From CAG-552 sp964516925 (GTDB taxonomy: Bacteria > Bacillota > Clostridia > Christensenellales > Pumilibacteraceae), in the NCBI GenBank assembly GCA_964516925.1, contig CAZEXL010000002.1:1-64000 (forward strand): a stretch of 64,000 nt of DNA, read 5' to 3'. Position numbers and translations under genes: made by a program. How positions within the stretch are numbered: position 1 is the first letter of the stretch; the number at the start of each line of letters is the position of its first letter. The notes below the pieces were generated by a model. It worked only from the letters and a program-made list of their open reading frames with translations, had not been told where the DNA came from and made no database searches. Of this stretch, positions 16,390-24,893 are shown piece after piece.

Positions 16390-17931
16390 TTAAACCGTTG
16401 CCTTATAACTAAACAGCAAAATTAAAATGTATATCACCATTATTATCGATAAACTTATTACCAATGCTTTTTTATGCTTACACCCCACGTAACCGCCCAT
16501 AAGAAAATATGCAGGGTACATCAAACACGCAGTTTTGTGCGGAGTTAGCAAAACTTGCGCCAACGGTAGTTGCGCACAAAAATCAGCTACCATTACCAAC
16601 CCTTTAACTAAAAAACCGGAAGCAGTTAGCAAAAATTTTAAAAACGGGATAATCGACAGTATTAACGCCACAAATACCGTTACATATAACAAACTCATTA
16701 TCGGAATCAGCAATGCGTTAATAATTATCGAATACAATTGAATATTTCCGAAGAACATCACACATGCCGGCAAAATTCCAAGCTGAGCAGACGCAGATAC
16801 CGCAACAGCCTGAGCGATTTTTTGCGGCAACTTTAACTTTCTTAATCCATCGATAATAACCGAAGAAAAATTAAGTATACCAAATACCGCTCCTGCGCTC
16901 ATCAAAAAGCCCGCTTCAAACAACATTATAGGACTAACGGTAAGTATAATCGTAACGGCAAAACCAAGTGCGTTTAATCCGTCTCTTTCCTCACCTAAAA
17001 GAGCCGCGCCGCCTCCGACTAAAAACATTACACTCGCTCGAACCACCGAAGGCGAAAAAACCGCAAATACGCAATACAAAAACAATATTACAACACTTAT
17101 AACAAAACCGTGCAATTTTTTAATTTTTAATTTTCGCAACACGAACAGGACTATCCCCATTAAAAATCCTATATGTAATCCGGATACCGCAAGTATATGC
17201 GCTATTCCGACTACAGAAAAAGAATCTCTGACCGATGAAGATATTTCGTTTTTATCGCCGGTTAATATACCATAAGCAATAACACCGTATTGATTTCCCA
17301 TGCACTCGACAAGTGTGTTTTTTACGTATATATTAATCTTATCAAGCAGGTTTTGTTCGCCTTCGCTTATCTTTACAGAATCGGAATTCACCCATGAATA
17401 AAAGCGAATATTGCTCCTTAAGGCGTCTGAATTTATTTCGTAACCTTCTATAATCTCTCTAACGCTTACGTAGCCGTAAAATTCAAGCTTGTCACCTATC
17501 GGCACCATATGAAAATATTTATCTTTATCATATACCGTCACTTTAATTTTTCCGTTAACGGCAATGTCGTCAAGCGTAGCGTCCCTAAGCACAACGACTC
17601 TTTTGTCGTCAATTACATAATTATCGTCAATCACGCCTTTTATGCAATACGAACTCGACTCTATTTCCGACGGCGTCCAAGTATATATAGTTGTAAAAAA
17701 CACGACTACAGCAACAAAAGCTAAAATTGAAGATAATACTACGGTAACAAACTTATAATGTTCAATTTTGTTTTTAAGCGCTATCGCTACACATAGAGGC
17801 ACAAACACAACCAGCATTAACATCAAAAATCCTAACCACGCCACATTATAAGCTATTACACATGAAAAAATCGCGGCAATTAAAATAATCGTCGAATATA
17901 CAAAACTACGAAAATTAACGATCCTTTTCAT
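16390..17931 (-). CDS. comEC: ComEC/Rec2-family competence protein
   Basis: A polytopic membrane protein of 513 residues. It has an N-terminal pair of helices (about 10-75), an extracellular OB-like region and then the competence domain with the signature ILAVSGLHIGFLMGIVLFVLRKL (about 243-265) and several further helices. In competent bacteria ComEC is the channel that brings single-stranded DNA across the membrane. This copy ends after the membrane domain and lacks the C-terminal metallo-beta-lactamase domain of longer forms. It abuts recG, whose last base it shares. Confidence 0.88.
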   Translation of the reverse strand: MKRIVNFRSFVYSTIILIAAIFSCVIAYNVAWLGFLMLMLVVFVPLCVAIALKNKIEHYKFVTVVLSSILAFVAVVVFFTTIYTWTPSEIESSSYCIKGVIDDNYVIDDKRVVVLRDATLDDIAVNGKIKVTVYDKDKYFHMVPIGDKLEFYGYVSVREIIEGYEINSDALRSNIRFYSWVNSDSVKISEGEQNLLDKINIYVKNTLVECMGNQYGVIAYGILTGDKNEISSSVRDSFSVVGIAHILAVSGLHIGFLMGIVLFVLRKLKIKKLHGFVISVVILFLYCVFAVFSPSVVRASVMFLVGGGAALLGEERDGLNALGFAVTIILTVSPIMLFEAGFLMSAGAVFGILNFSSVIIDGLRKLKLPQKIAQAVAVSASAQLGILPACVMFFGNIQLYSIIINALLIPIMSLLYVTVFVALILSIIPFLKFLLTASGFLVKGLVMVADFCAQLPLAQVLLTPHKTACLMYPAYFLMGGYVGCKHKKALVISLSIIMVIYILILLFSYKATV

Positions 17932-19892
17932 TAGTTAAGCGTAAGCCCCTTTATGTACTCGAACGAATTGCAATCCAAAAAAATCTCGTCATTCGCCAAA
18001 AGCATTTCGGATAAATTCTTTGCTTTCTCTAGCAATTCATTGTCGATATTGATTCCGCCAAAAATGTCACTTTCTCCGTGTTGGCGTTTGCCCAAAAAAT
18101 CACCTGCTCCGCGTTGTTTAAAATCATATTCGGCAAGTTCGAAACCGTTATTGTTTTTTGCAAAATATTTAAGCCTTTCGTCCACACTATCACCTTCATA
18201 AACAATGAAACAATAGCCGTCTTTTTTACCTCTGCCAACACGTCCGCGAAGCTGGTGAAGTTGACTAACTCCGTAACGCTCCGCATTATATATCACGATA
18301 TTAATTGCATCGGATACATCTATCCCTACTTCTATTACGGTCGTACAAACAAGAATTCGAATATTGCCGCTATTAAATTCACTCATCGCTTTATTTTTTT
18401 CTTCTTCTCTCATTTGCCCATGAATGATACCGACGGTTTCTCCATAAATTTTTTGCAATTTTTTATACATTTGAACAGCGGAAACACCGTCCTCGTCGTC
18501 CACACGAGGACAAACTATATATGCTTTATCCCCTTCAAGCGACTTCCGATATACGTAGTTTAGCATATCGGATTCTTTGCTCGTAGGCACAAACTTTGTA
18601 TAAATATTTGCTTTAGAGCTTGGAAGCGAATGAATTGTAGTAATGTCAAGATCACCATACATGGTAAGCGCCAAAGTTCTAGGTATGGGCGTTGCAGACA
18701 TCACCAAACTGTCCGTAACGTTACCCTTGTTTTCAAAATTTCCACGTTGTTCAACACCAAATCTATGTTGTTCGTCGATAACGGTAAATGCCAGATTTTT
18801 AAATTTAACACTATCCTGAAACAACGCATGCGTTCCGATTATAATTTGAGCATTGCCGCTTTCAATATTAAATAAAGCGCCTGCCCGCCTTTCTTTGCTT
18901 TGACTTGCACATACAAGTTCACATTTAATATCCCCGAAGAATTCAAGTGCCTTTACATAATGTTGCTTTGCTAAAATTTCTGTCGGCGCCATCAACGCAG
19001 CTTGATAACCGGATAAAGCAACGTAATACATTGCCAAAAATGCGACAATAGTCTTTCCGCAACCCACATCACCTTCCAAAAGCCTGTTCATACGCCTATC
19101 CGAATGAAAATCTTCAATAATATTTTTTAAAGCTTGCATTTGATCATCAGTCAAAACATACGGTAATGAATTGATAACCTTTCTCAAAATCACAGAATTA
19201 TTAGCGTATTTTTTAGCTTTGTTTTGCAAGTTTTGCCCTTTTATAAGCGTAAATTCAGCTAAATTATAAGCTAGTATTTGTAACGATGCATCTCGTTTTG
19301 CTTTGTACAAACTCTCTTTGTCTTGCGGCAAATGAATGGCCTTTAAACAAGAATTTAGGGACAATAAACCGCATAAGCGACAAAATTCATCCGATATCCG
19401 TCCCTCGATTTTTACCGAATCAAGCACTTGCAAAATTGCATCTTTAATAATTTTTGACGGTATTTTGTTATACGGTTTGTAAATTGTAGCTACCTCATTA
19501 TCATTAGCGACCAACATCAAGGACGAAACGTAAACATCGGTTTTTTTACCTACTTTCTTGATTTTTCCGACAATGGCGTAAGTTTTTCCGACGATTAATT
19601 GTTTTTTTATGTACGGTTGATTAAACCACACACAAGAAAATGTTTGTTCCCCTTGCTTAAACGTTGCCCGTACCAACGACAATCCTTTGCGCACATACTT
19701 TAAAATCGGCGTCTCAACGCAAACTGCAAACACAGAAACTTCTTGTTTGTCGGCAAAATTTAAAATTGAATTTCCGGGAAATACGTATTTATTCGGAAAA
19801 ATCGTCAATAAATCCGCAGGATTATTTAACCCCGCTTCTTTAAGCTTTTGTATGCGTTTTTGTCCAAAACCTTTTATTTGTTCAAACTGCAT
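17931..19892 (-). CDS. recG: ATP-dependent DNA helicase RecG
   Basis: A double-stranded DNA translocase that regresses stalled replication forks and processes Holliday junctions. The N-terminal wedge/OB domain covers about 1-130. Helicase motifs include Walker A EGDVGCGKT (273-281), the DEQH box (373-376) with RFGVEQR, and C-terminal motifs VCTTVIEVGIDVSDA and QLHQLRGRVGRG. At 653 residues it is slightly short of the usual 670-690. It lies downstream of the fakA terminator, and the recG-fakA-gls24 linkage is common in Firmicutes. Confidence 0.96.
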   Translation of the reverse strand: MQFEQIKGFGQKRIQKLKEAGLNNPADLLTIFPNKYVFPGNSILNFADKQEVSVFAVCVETPILKYVRKGLSLVRATFKQGEQTFSCVWFNQPYIKKQLIVGKTYAIVGKIKKVGKKTDVYVSSLMLVANDNEVATIYKPYNKIPSKIIKDAILQVLDSVKIEGRISDEFCRLCGLLSLNSCLKAIHLPQDKESLYKAKRDASLQILAYNLAEFTLIKGQNLQNKAKKYANNSVILRKVINSLPYVLTDDQMQALKNIIEDFHSDRRMNRLLEGDVGCGKTIVAFLAMYYVALSGYQAALMAPTEILAKQHYVKALEFFGDIKCELVCASQSKERRAGALFNIESGNAQIIIGTHALFQDSVKFKNLAFTVIDEQHRFGVEQRGNFENKGNVTDSLVMSATPIPRTLALTMYGDLDITTIHSLPSSKANIYTKFVPTSKESDMLNYVYRKSLEGDKAYIVCPRVDDEDGVSAVQMYKKLQKIYGETVGIIHGQMREEEKNKAMSEFNSGNIRILVCTTVIEVGIDVSDAINIVIYNAERYGVSQLHQLRGRVGRGKKDGYCFIVYEGDSVDERLKYFAKNNNGFELAEYDFKQRGAGDFLGKRQHGESDIFGGINIDNELLEKAKNLSEMLLANDEIFLDCNSFEYIKGLTLN

Positions 19893-19907
19893 AGTTTTCG
19901 AATAATT

Positions 19908-19932
19908 AAAAAAGGGGACGACAACGTCCCCC
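19908..19932 (-). terminator. Intrinsic terminator of the gls24-fakA operon
   Basis: GC-rich stem GGGGACG/CGTCCCC (19914-19920 with 19925-19931), a 4-nt loop and six Ts on the minus strand. Confidence 0.9.
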
Positions 19933-19944
19933 GCTTTACGTTTT

Positions 19945-21585
19945 TTATTCTAACGAAATTATATAGTAATACAACGGCTGACCGCCAAAATGAATATCTA
20001 CGTCACAACGTTTATACTTTTGCGTTAACACTTCGGCAACGTCGTTGGCCTCTTCCTCTTTTACGTCGTTACCGAAATACAAAGTAATATTCGAAACGTC
20101 GTTAGTCATCATTTTGCTAACAAGCTCCGTAGTTACATCTTTGACTTCATCACCCTTAGCAACAATATCTTTAGAATCGATGCCGATGATATCTCCTTCT
20201 TTAAGCTCCATATCGTTTATGTTAGTACTACGCACTGCGTACGTTACCATGCCGGCTCTTATTCCGTTTATTGCATCGGTCATAAAGTCGATATTGTTTT
20301 CGAGCGTATCTTCGGGATTAAACGCAAGCACTGCCGCAAGACCCTGCGGAACGTTTACAGTAGGAATAATAGTTAGCTTACGTTTAGAAATATTTTTTGC
20401 CTGTTCGGCAGCAAGTATAATGTTCTTGTTGTTCGGGAACACAAAAACGTTTTCTGCCGGTATAGAATCACATGCGCGAGCTATGTCATCTGCGCTAGGA
20501 TTCATAGTTTGACCACCTTCGATGATATTATCAACCAATAAATCTTTAAATATTGCGGCTAATCCTTCACCTGCGCACACTGCAACCAGACCATAAGGCT
20601 TGAGTTCTTCTTTTTTCTTGCCTAAAATCGCTCTGTTTTGTTCTAACATGTTTTCTATCTTAAGCTTATCCAACTCGCCTAATTCAAGCGCATGAGTAAG
20701 CACTTCACCCGGCTGATTCGAATGCACGTGGACTTTTACCATAGACAAATCTCCGATAACCAAAACACAGTCACCGATTGTCATTAATTTTTCGCGGAAT
20801 CTATCTATATCGGCTTCAGTAGTCCATTTATGCATGTTGATAATAAAAAATTCCGTACAATATGCAAACTCAATATCGGAAAGATCCTGAATTTCAAAAT
20901 GGGCCTCTTCGGAAAATTTAGACGAAGCTTCACTGTTTATTTTATCATCAAATTCGATGTTTTCTTCTTCGATGCCCGCAACAATATTGTAAAATCCTTG
21001 CAAAATCACCAAAAGACCACGCCCGCCGGCATCGACAACTCCCGCCTTTTTTAAAATCGGAAGAAGTTCCGGAGTAAGCTTTAACGATTCTTCGCCGGCT
21101 TCTATAACGTCCTTTAAAAACACTTCCATGTCCATATTTCTTTTCGCGTTTTTATTTGCGAAATCGCTCATAGCTTTAACGACTGTAAGAATCGTGCCCT
21201 CTTTCGGCTTTGTAACAGCCATATACGCTACGGACGTACCCTTTTCCAAACCTTTTGCAAACGACTTTGCCGTTATAGTCTCGTGCGGTCCCATCGCTAG
21301 AGCCATACCTTTAAGAATTTGGCTTAGTATTACGCCGCTGTTACCGCGCGCTCCGCGCAATGCACCTTTAGACAACGCATCGCAAACAGCATCCATTTTG
21401 TTGCTTTGGCAAGCTGAAACTTCTTTTGCTGCCGATAACATAGTTAAAGACATATTCGTACCCGTATCGCCGTCAGGAACGGGAAAAACATTCAAAGCAT
21501 CGACGTGCTCTTTATTAATATCTATTAATTTTGCTCCGTTTAATATCATTTTGCGGAACATATTGCCGGAAATTGATTTAATCAT
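19945..21585 (-). CDS. fakA: Fatty acid kinase FakA-like DAK2-domain protein
   Basis: A 546-residue protein with an N-terminal DAK2 kinase domain (NVFPVPDGDTGTNM at 32-45, ALRGARGNSGVILSQIL, KKAGVVDAGGRGLLVILQG) and a C-terminal domain carrying FVFPNNKNIILAAEQA and VPQGLAAVLAF. FakA phosphorylates fatty acids bound to FakB carriers for phospholipid synthesis. No FakB/DegV gene lies in this window. It follows the Gls24 gene by 39 bp, the yloU-yloV order of Bacillus. Confidence 0.93.
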   Translation of the reverse strand: MIKSISGNMFRKMILNGAKLIDINKEHVDALNVFPVPDGDTGTNMSLTMLSAAKEVSACQSNKMDAVCDALSKGALRGARGNSGVILSQILKGMALAMGPHETITAKSFAKGLEKGTSVAYMAVTKPKEGTILTVVKAMSDFANKNAKRNMDMEVFLKDVIEAGEESLKLTPELLPILKKAGVVDAGGRGLLVILQGFYNIVAGIEEENIEFDDKINSEASSKFSEEAHFEIQDLSDIEFAYCTEFFIINMHKWTTEADIDRFREKLMTIGDCVLVIGDLSMVKVHVHSNQPGEVLTHALELGELDKLKIENMLEQNRAILGKKKEELKPYGLVAVCAGEGLAAIFKDLLVDNIIEGGQTMNPSADDIARACDSIPAENVFVFPNNKNIILAAEQAKNISKRKLTIIPTVNVPQGLAAVLAFNPEDTLENNIDFMTDAINGIRAGMVTYAVRSTNINDMELKEGDIIGIDSKDIVAKGDEVKDVTTELVSKMMTNDVSNITLYFGNDVKEEEANDVAEVLTQKYKRCDVDIHFGGQPLYYYIISLE

Positions 21586-21624
21586 AAATACTCCTGATAC
21601 AAAAATGGCGTGAAAGAAAGTCGG

Positions 21625-21975
21625 CTAAACCTTAATGCCCAACACGTTAACATTGATTGTGTCAACAACCATGCCCGAAAATTTTTCCACGTCATATTTT
21701 ACTGATTTTTTTAAGCTTTGAGCTACGGCTTCTATGTTAACGCCGTATTTAAGAACAACGTTAAGGTCAATAAATATTCTATCGCCGTTTGTATAAACTC
21801 GTACACCTCTCGAGATTTTTGCTTTTTTAAACAAATCTGCGAGATTTTCGGTAAGCTTTTTAGAAACAAGTTCAACAACACCGTAACATTCAAGCGCAGA
21901 ACAACCGGCTATCTGCGCGATAGCCTCTTCAGTTATAGTTATTCTGCCATAAGCGTTTGATGTATTTACACTCAT
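21625..21975 (-). CDS. Asp23/Gls24 family protein (YloU-like)
   Basis: A 116-residue member of the Asp23/Gls24 envelope-stress family. GRITITEEAIAQIAGCSALECYGVVEL is the family start, RGVRVYTNGDRIFIDLNVVLKYG the central strands, and VDTINVNVLGIKV the end. In staphylococci Asp23 is a membrane-proximal stress protein; the exact role here is unknown. First gene of the fakA operon. Confidence 0.92.
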   Translation of the reverse strand: MSVNTSNAYGRITITEEAIAQIAGCSALECYGVVELVSKKLTENLADLFKKAKISRGVRVYTNGDRIFIDLNVVLKYGVNIEAVAQSLKKSVKYDVEKFSGMVVDTINVNVLGIKV

Positions 21976-22038
21976 TAATATTACCTAAAAAAATAAATTC
22001 GTAAAGTGCTTGCAAAACAACACACTACTACTCTACAT

Positions 22039-22067
22039 AGTTTACAAAATTTGCCGAGATAAAGCAA
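22039..22067 (-). promoter_or_regulatory. Promoter of the gls24-fakA operon
   Basis: Minus strand: TTGCTT (22062-22067), 17-bp spacer, TAAACT (22039-22044). It is back to back with the rpmB promoter in the 221-bp divergent region 21976-22196. Confidence 0.55.
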
Positions 22068-22138
22068 GGATTTTTAAGGCGTATAAATAAAAAAGTAAAA
22101 AAAATTTAAAGATTTTTGATTATAGGCCACTTATTTGG

Positions 22139-22167
22139 TTGCATTTTTATATTGATTATGTTATATT
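22139..22167 (+). promoter_or_regulatory. Promoter of rpmB
   Basis: Plus strand: TTGCAT (22139-22144), 17-bp spacer, TATATT (22162-22167), 30 bp before the rpmB start. Confidence 0.65.
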
Positions 22168-22196
22168 TTCTAAGCAATTTATTTGGAGGTGTTTTT

Positions 22197-22382
22197 ATGA
22201 GTAGAGTATGCGTTATTTGCGGTAAGGGTCGCACAAGTGGAAACAATGTCAGCCACTCTAACAGAAGAACAAAGCGCACATTCAACGCTAACGTTCATAA
22301 GGTTCAGGTGGAAATCGACGGGGTTACTTCAACTGAATATGTTTGCACCCGTTGCATGAGAACCAGTAAAAAAGCAAACTAA
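22197..22382 (+). CDS. rpmB: 50S ribosomal protein L28 (zinc-binding form)
   Basis: A 61-residue large-subunit protein and the only plus-strand gene in the window. CVICG (C5, C8) and CTRC (C50, C53) form a zinc ribbon, the C+ type of L28. The open frame begins at 22116, but the start at 22197 is set by GGAGGT at 22185-22190 and by the conserved MSRVCVICGKG beginning; the extra upstream residues include the promoter region. It is divergent from gls24 and convergent with spoVM, the same place it holds in Bacillus subtilis. Confidence 0.97.
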   Translation: MSRVCVICGKGRTSGNNVSHSNRRTKRTFNANVHKVQVEIDGVTSTEYVCTRCMRTSKKAN

Positions 22383-22410
22383 TTTCTATCATTACTTTAA
22401 TTAACACTGC

Positions 22411-22447
22411 AAAAAAATGTGCCTGTTTTTACAGACACAATTTTTTT
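22411..22447. terminator. Bidirectional terminator between rpmB and spoVM
   Basis: A 9-bp stem (22418-22426 with 22431-22439, one mismatch) with a TTTT loop, flanked by seven As on the left and seven Ts on the right, so it can end transcripts from both strands. The rest of 22448-22510 holds nothing recognisable. Confidence 0.82.
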
Positions 22448-22510
22448 GTTGTAAAATAACGCCAAGCCCATTTTTTGTCCGTTAAATTTTAAAGTTTAAT
22501 CGAACACCAA

Positions 22511-22579
22511 CTAATTCTTTATAAAAAGCTTAATTAACGCTCCGATAAGTTTAGGAGCCCTAAAACATATAATCGGCAT
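22511..22579 (-). CDS. spoVM: Stage V sporulation protein M (SpoVM-like micropeptide)
   Basis: A 22-codon gene that reads MPIICFRAPKLIGALIKLFI then KN. In Bacillus, SpoVM is a 26-residue amphipathic helix that recognises the convex forespore membrane and recruits the coat ATPase SpoIVA. The alignment is gap-free: Pro9 and Lys10 (PK), Gly13 and a basic residue at 17 all coincide. AAAGGAGA sits 8-13 bp before the ATG and overlaps the end of thiN. The location between thiN and convergent rpmB is exactly that of Bacillus spoVM. The C-terminus is four residues shorter, and residues 2-8 are more hydrophobic, with a cysteine at 5. Confidence 0.88.
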   Translation of the reverse strand: MPIICFRAPKLIGALIKLFIKN

Positions 22580-22583
22580 AAAA

Positions 22584-23198
22584 TCATCTCCTTTGGACAA
22601 ACATCAACACGCTTCCCTCTCCTACCGAAACTTGTATTTCATCTTCTATTGCCGTATTAGATAGCCCTATAAGATGAATTTTATCCAAGGTAAGATTATT
22701 AGCGCTGAACTTAAGTCCTCTAGTAAAATTTATATGCGCCTTATCGCTGTATGGTACCAACGAAACCGTACAGCCTTTTTGTGTATTTAACGTTATGTTT
22801 TTAGTTAATAAATATATATCAAAATCGCCTTTTATAACTGCGTTAATATTATGCCTTGCCGCCAAAGCCAACAACGCAAAATTACCAAACTCATGATCCG
22901 GTCGACCACCGAATGCGCCATAAATCTCAATCGCATCGACGTCGTGATTTATCATTTCTAAAACTGCCAAATGCCCGTCGGTATAATCTTTATCAACCGG
23001 GAACCTTTTAATCGACACGTTTTGCGGAACTTCATTTATCGAATCAAAATCTCCGATTAATATATCCGGCTTTGCAAAGTTTTTTAGATAATCGTATGCG
23101 CCGTCGGCACAAACGATAAACTTATCGTCGTAATTTATATTGGCAAGTATTTTATCTTCCGGAGCATTACCGTTAAGAAAAATCAATCCTTGCTTCAT
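22584..23198 (-). CDS. thiN: Thiamine pyrophosphokinase
   Basis: Transfers pyrophosphate from ATP to thiamine to make TPP. The 204-residue protein has the expected VCADGAYDYL, DILIGDFDS and DKDYTDGHLAVLE acidic motifs and the GGRPDHEFGNFALL segment. Its start overlaps the end of rpe by 4 bp. The product's cofactor serves the 2-oxoacid:ferredoxin oxidoreductase encoded at 54767-57354. No TPP riboswitch is visible nearby. Confidence 0.94.
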   Translation of the reverse strand: MKQGLIFLNGNAPEDKILANINYDDKFIVCADGAYDYLKNFAKPDILIGDFDSINEVPQNVSIKRFPVDKDYTDGHLAVLEMINHDVDAIEIYGAFGGRPDHEFGNFALLALAARHNINAVIKGDFDIYLLTKNITLNTQKGCTVSLVPYSDKAHINFTRGLKFSANNLTLDKIHLIGLSNTAIEDEIQVSVGEGSVLMFVQRR

Positions 23199-23845
23199 AA
23201 CTTCATGTTTTTTATAGTCAATGTAGGATTTTTGCTACCAAAAATTGCGCTACCGGCAACTATGGCTTCGGCACCCGCTTGCTTAACCAACGCAACGTTA
23301 TCTTCGGTAATTCCGCCATCGATTTCTATTATGCACGTCGGGTTAAGCTCGTCACGCAAAACTTTTAGTAACTCAAGCTTTTTGATTGAATTTTCTATAA
23401 ATTTTTGTCCGCCAAAACCGGGATGAACGCTCATTACAAGCGCAAGATCACAAATTGGCAAATATTGTTTAAGTATTTCCACAGGCGTATCCGGGCTTAT
23501 AACAGCCCCGCACTTACACCCTTTATCCTTAATAAGGCGAAGGGTTTTATCAACCTTGTCGGTAGATTCAACTTGAATCGTTATATAGTCCGCACCTGCA
23601 TCGACGAATTGCGGAATGTATCTTATAGGTTCGGTAATCATAAGATGCACGTCAAGCGTAAGTTTCGTAACCTTCCGTATATCTTTAATCATTTTAGGAC
23701 CAAAAGTGATATTAGGAACAAATATCCCATCCATTACATCGCAATGAATCCAATCTGCACCGGCATCTTCCATACGATGAATCTCATTGCCCATATCGGC
23801 AAAATTCGCGCTTAAAATCGAAGGCGCAATAATAGCTTCTTTCAT
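23195..23845 (-). CDS. rpe: Ribulose-phosphate 3-epimerase
   Basis: Interconverts ribulose 5-phosphate and xylulose 5-phosphate in the pentose phosphate pathway. TIM-barrel landmarks: APSILSANFADMGNE, HCDVMDGIFVPNITFGP, LDVHLMITEP, MSVHPGFGGQKFI and EIDGGITEDN. The 216-residue form starting at 23845 has AAAGGAG in place and matches homologues; the frame open to 23872 overlaps rlmN and is less likely. Confidence 0.96.
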   Translation of the reverse strand: MKEAIIAPSILSANFADMGNEIHRMEDAGADWIHCDVMDGIFVPNITFGPKMIKDIRKVTKLTLDVHLMITEPIRYIPQFVDAGADYITIQVESTDKVDKTLRLIKDKGCKCGAVISPDTPVEILKQYLPICDLALVMSVHPGFGGQKFIENSIKKLELLKVLRDELNPTCIIEIDGGITEDNVALVKQAGAEAIVAGSAIFGSKNPTLTIKNMKL

Positions 23846-23855
23846 ACTCACTCCT

Positions 23856-24893
23856 TTATTTATGATTTTCACCGTTAAGGTGACTTCTCCTTAGTTGTCC
23901 GCAAGCACCGCCTACATCGTTACCAAACGACCTTCTTAGCGTTGCCGAAACTCCGTTTTCTTTAAGTCTATTTATAAATCTTTCTGCTTCTTTTGCGGAA
24001 CATGCAGAAAGTGATTTTTCTTTTACTTGATTAAGCATAATCAAATTAACGTGACAAGGATATCCTTTGGTTATTTTAGATAATCTTATCGCATCAAAAT
24101 ATTCAATGTTTTTACCTTTAATCATTGAATATTCAAAAATTATTCGCCTGCCGGTTTTATTAAAATAATACTTAACCGCATCAATCAGTTGCGCAATAGT
24201 ATACTTTTTGGCAATCGGCATAAGCTCTTGTCTGATTTCATCTACGGTTGCATGAAGCGACACCGAGAGAGTCACGTCATAGCCGTCGTCGGCAAGCTTA
24301 TATATGTTTTCAACAAGACCGCAAGTAGATATAGAGACATTTCTTAAACTTATGTTAAGACCGTCGCCGGAAGAAAGTAATTTTAAAAATTTTGTTACGT
24401 TATCGTAATTATCTAACGGCTCTCCGCTCCCCATAAGTACAACGTTAGTTATCTTTCTTTCGCCAATATTGCCGCCCACCAATCGATTTACGCAAACAAC
24501 TTGACCTAGAATTTCGCCTGCCGTAAGATTGCGCACAAGTCCGCCAATCCCCGAAGCGCAAAAAGCGCACCCCATTCTGCAACCTACTTGCGTAGAAACA
24601 CACAAAGTGTTACCGTATGAGTGCGGCATAAATACGCCTTCGATGACGTTGCCGTCACTAAGCCCGTATAAGTATTTTTCGGAGCCGTCGGATGATTTAT
24701 AACGTTTAATAATTTCTACCCCTACTGTAAATTTATTTAACTCCTGTCTTACGGCAAGCGGTAGAACGGTAATTTCATCAACTTTAAGCCCGGAATGAAT
24801 GCCGTGATATAATTGTTTAACTCTATACGAAGGCGACAATTCGGTAACATCTGCAAGCTCGTCGATAGTAAAATCAAGTAAATTCGTTTTCAT
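23856..24893 (-). CDS. rlmN: 23S rRNA (A2503-C2)/tRNA (A37-C2)-methyltransferase RlmN
   Basis: A radical-SAM methyltransferase that methylates carbon 2 of A2503 in 23S rRNA and A37 in some tRNAs. The iron-sulfur motif CRMGCAFC has C105, C109 and C112. GSGEPLDNYDN and a C-terminal ACGQL, containing the cysteine that carries the methyl group, are present. The length of 345 residues is usual. It overlaps rsmB by 4 bp and is followed directly by rpe; the prpC, prkC and rsgA genes that lie between them in Bacillus are not here. Confidence 0.96.
   Translation of the reverse strand: MKTNLLDFTIDELADVTELSPSYRVKQLYHGIHSGLKVDEITVLPLAVRQELNKFTVGVEIIKRYKSSDGSEKYLYGLSDGNVIEGVFMPHSYGNTLCVSTQVGCRMGCAFCASGIGGLVRNLTAGEILGQVVCVNRLVGGNIGERKITNVVLMGSGEPLDNYDNVTKFLKLLSSGDGLNISLRNVSISTCGLVENIYKLADDGYDVTLSVSLHATVDEIRQELMPIAKKYTIAQLIDAVKYYFNKTGRRIIFEYSMIKGKNIEYFDAIRLSKITKGYPCHVNLIMLNQVKEKSLSACSAKEAERFINRLKENGVSATLRRSFGNDVGGACGQLRRSHLNGENHK

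Noticed and set aside
22116..22196. N-terminal extension of L28
   Set aside because: The extra 27 codons overlap the rpmB promoter, encode a hydrophobic stretch foreign to L28, and a perfect ribosome binding site serves the internal ATG at 22197.
23190..23260. TPP riboswitch controlling thiN
   Set aside because: thiN overlaps the end of rpe by 4 bp inside an operon, so there is no leader to hold a riboswitch, and none of the conserved elements are visible.
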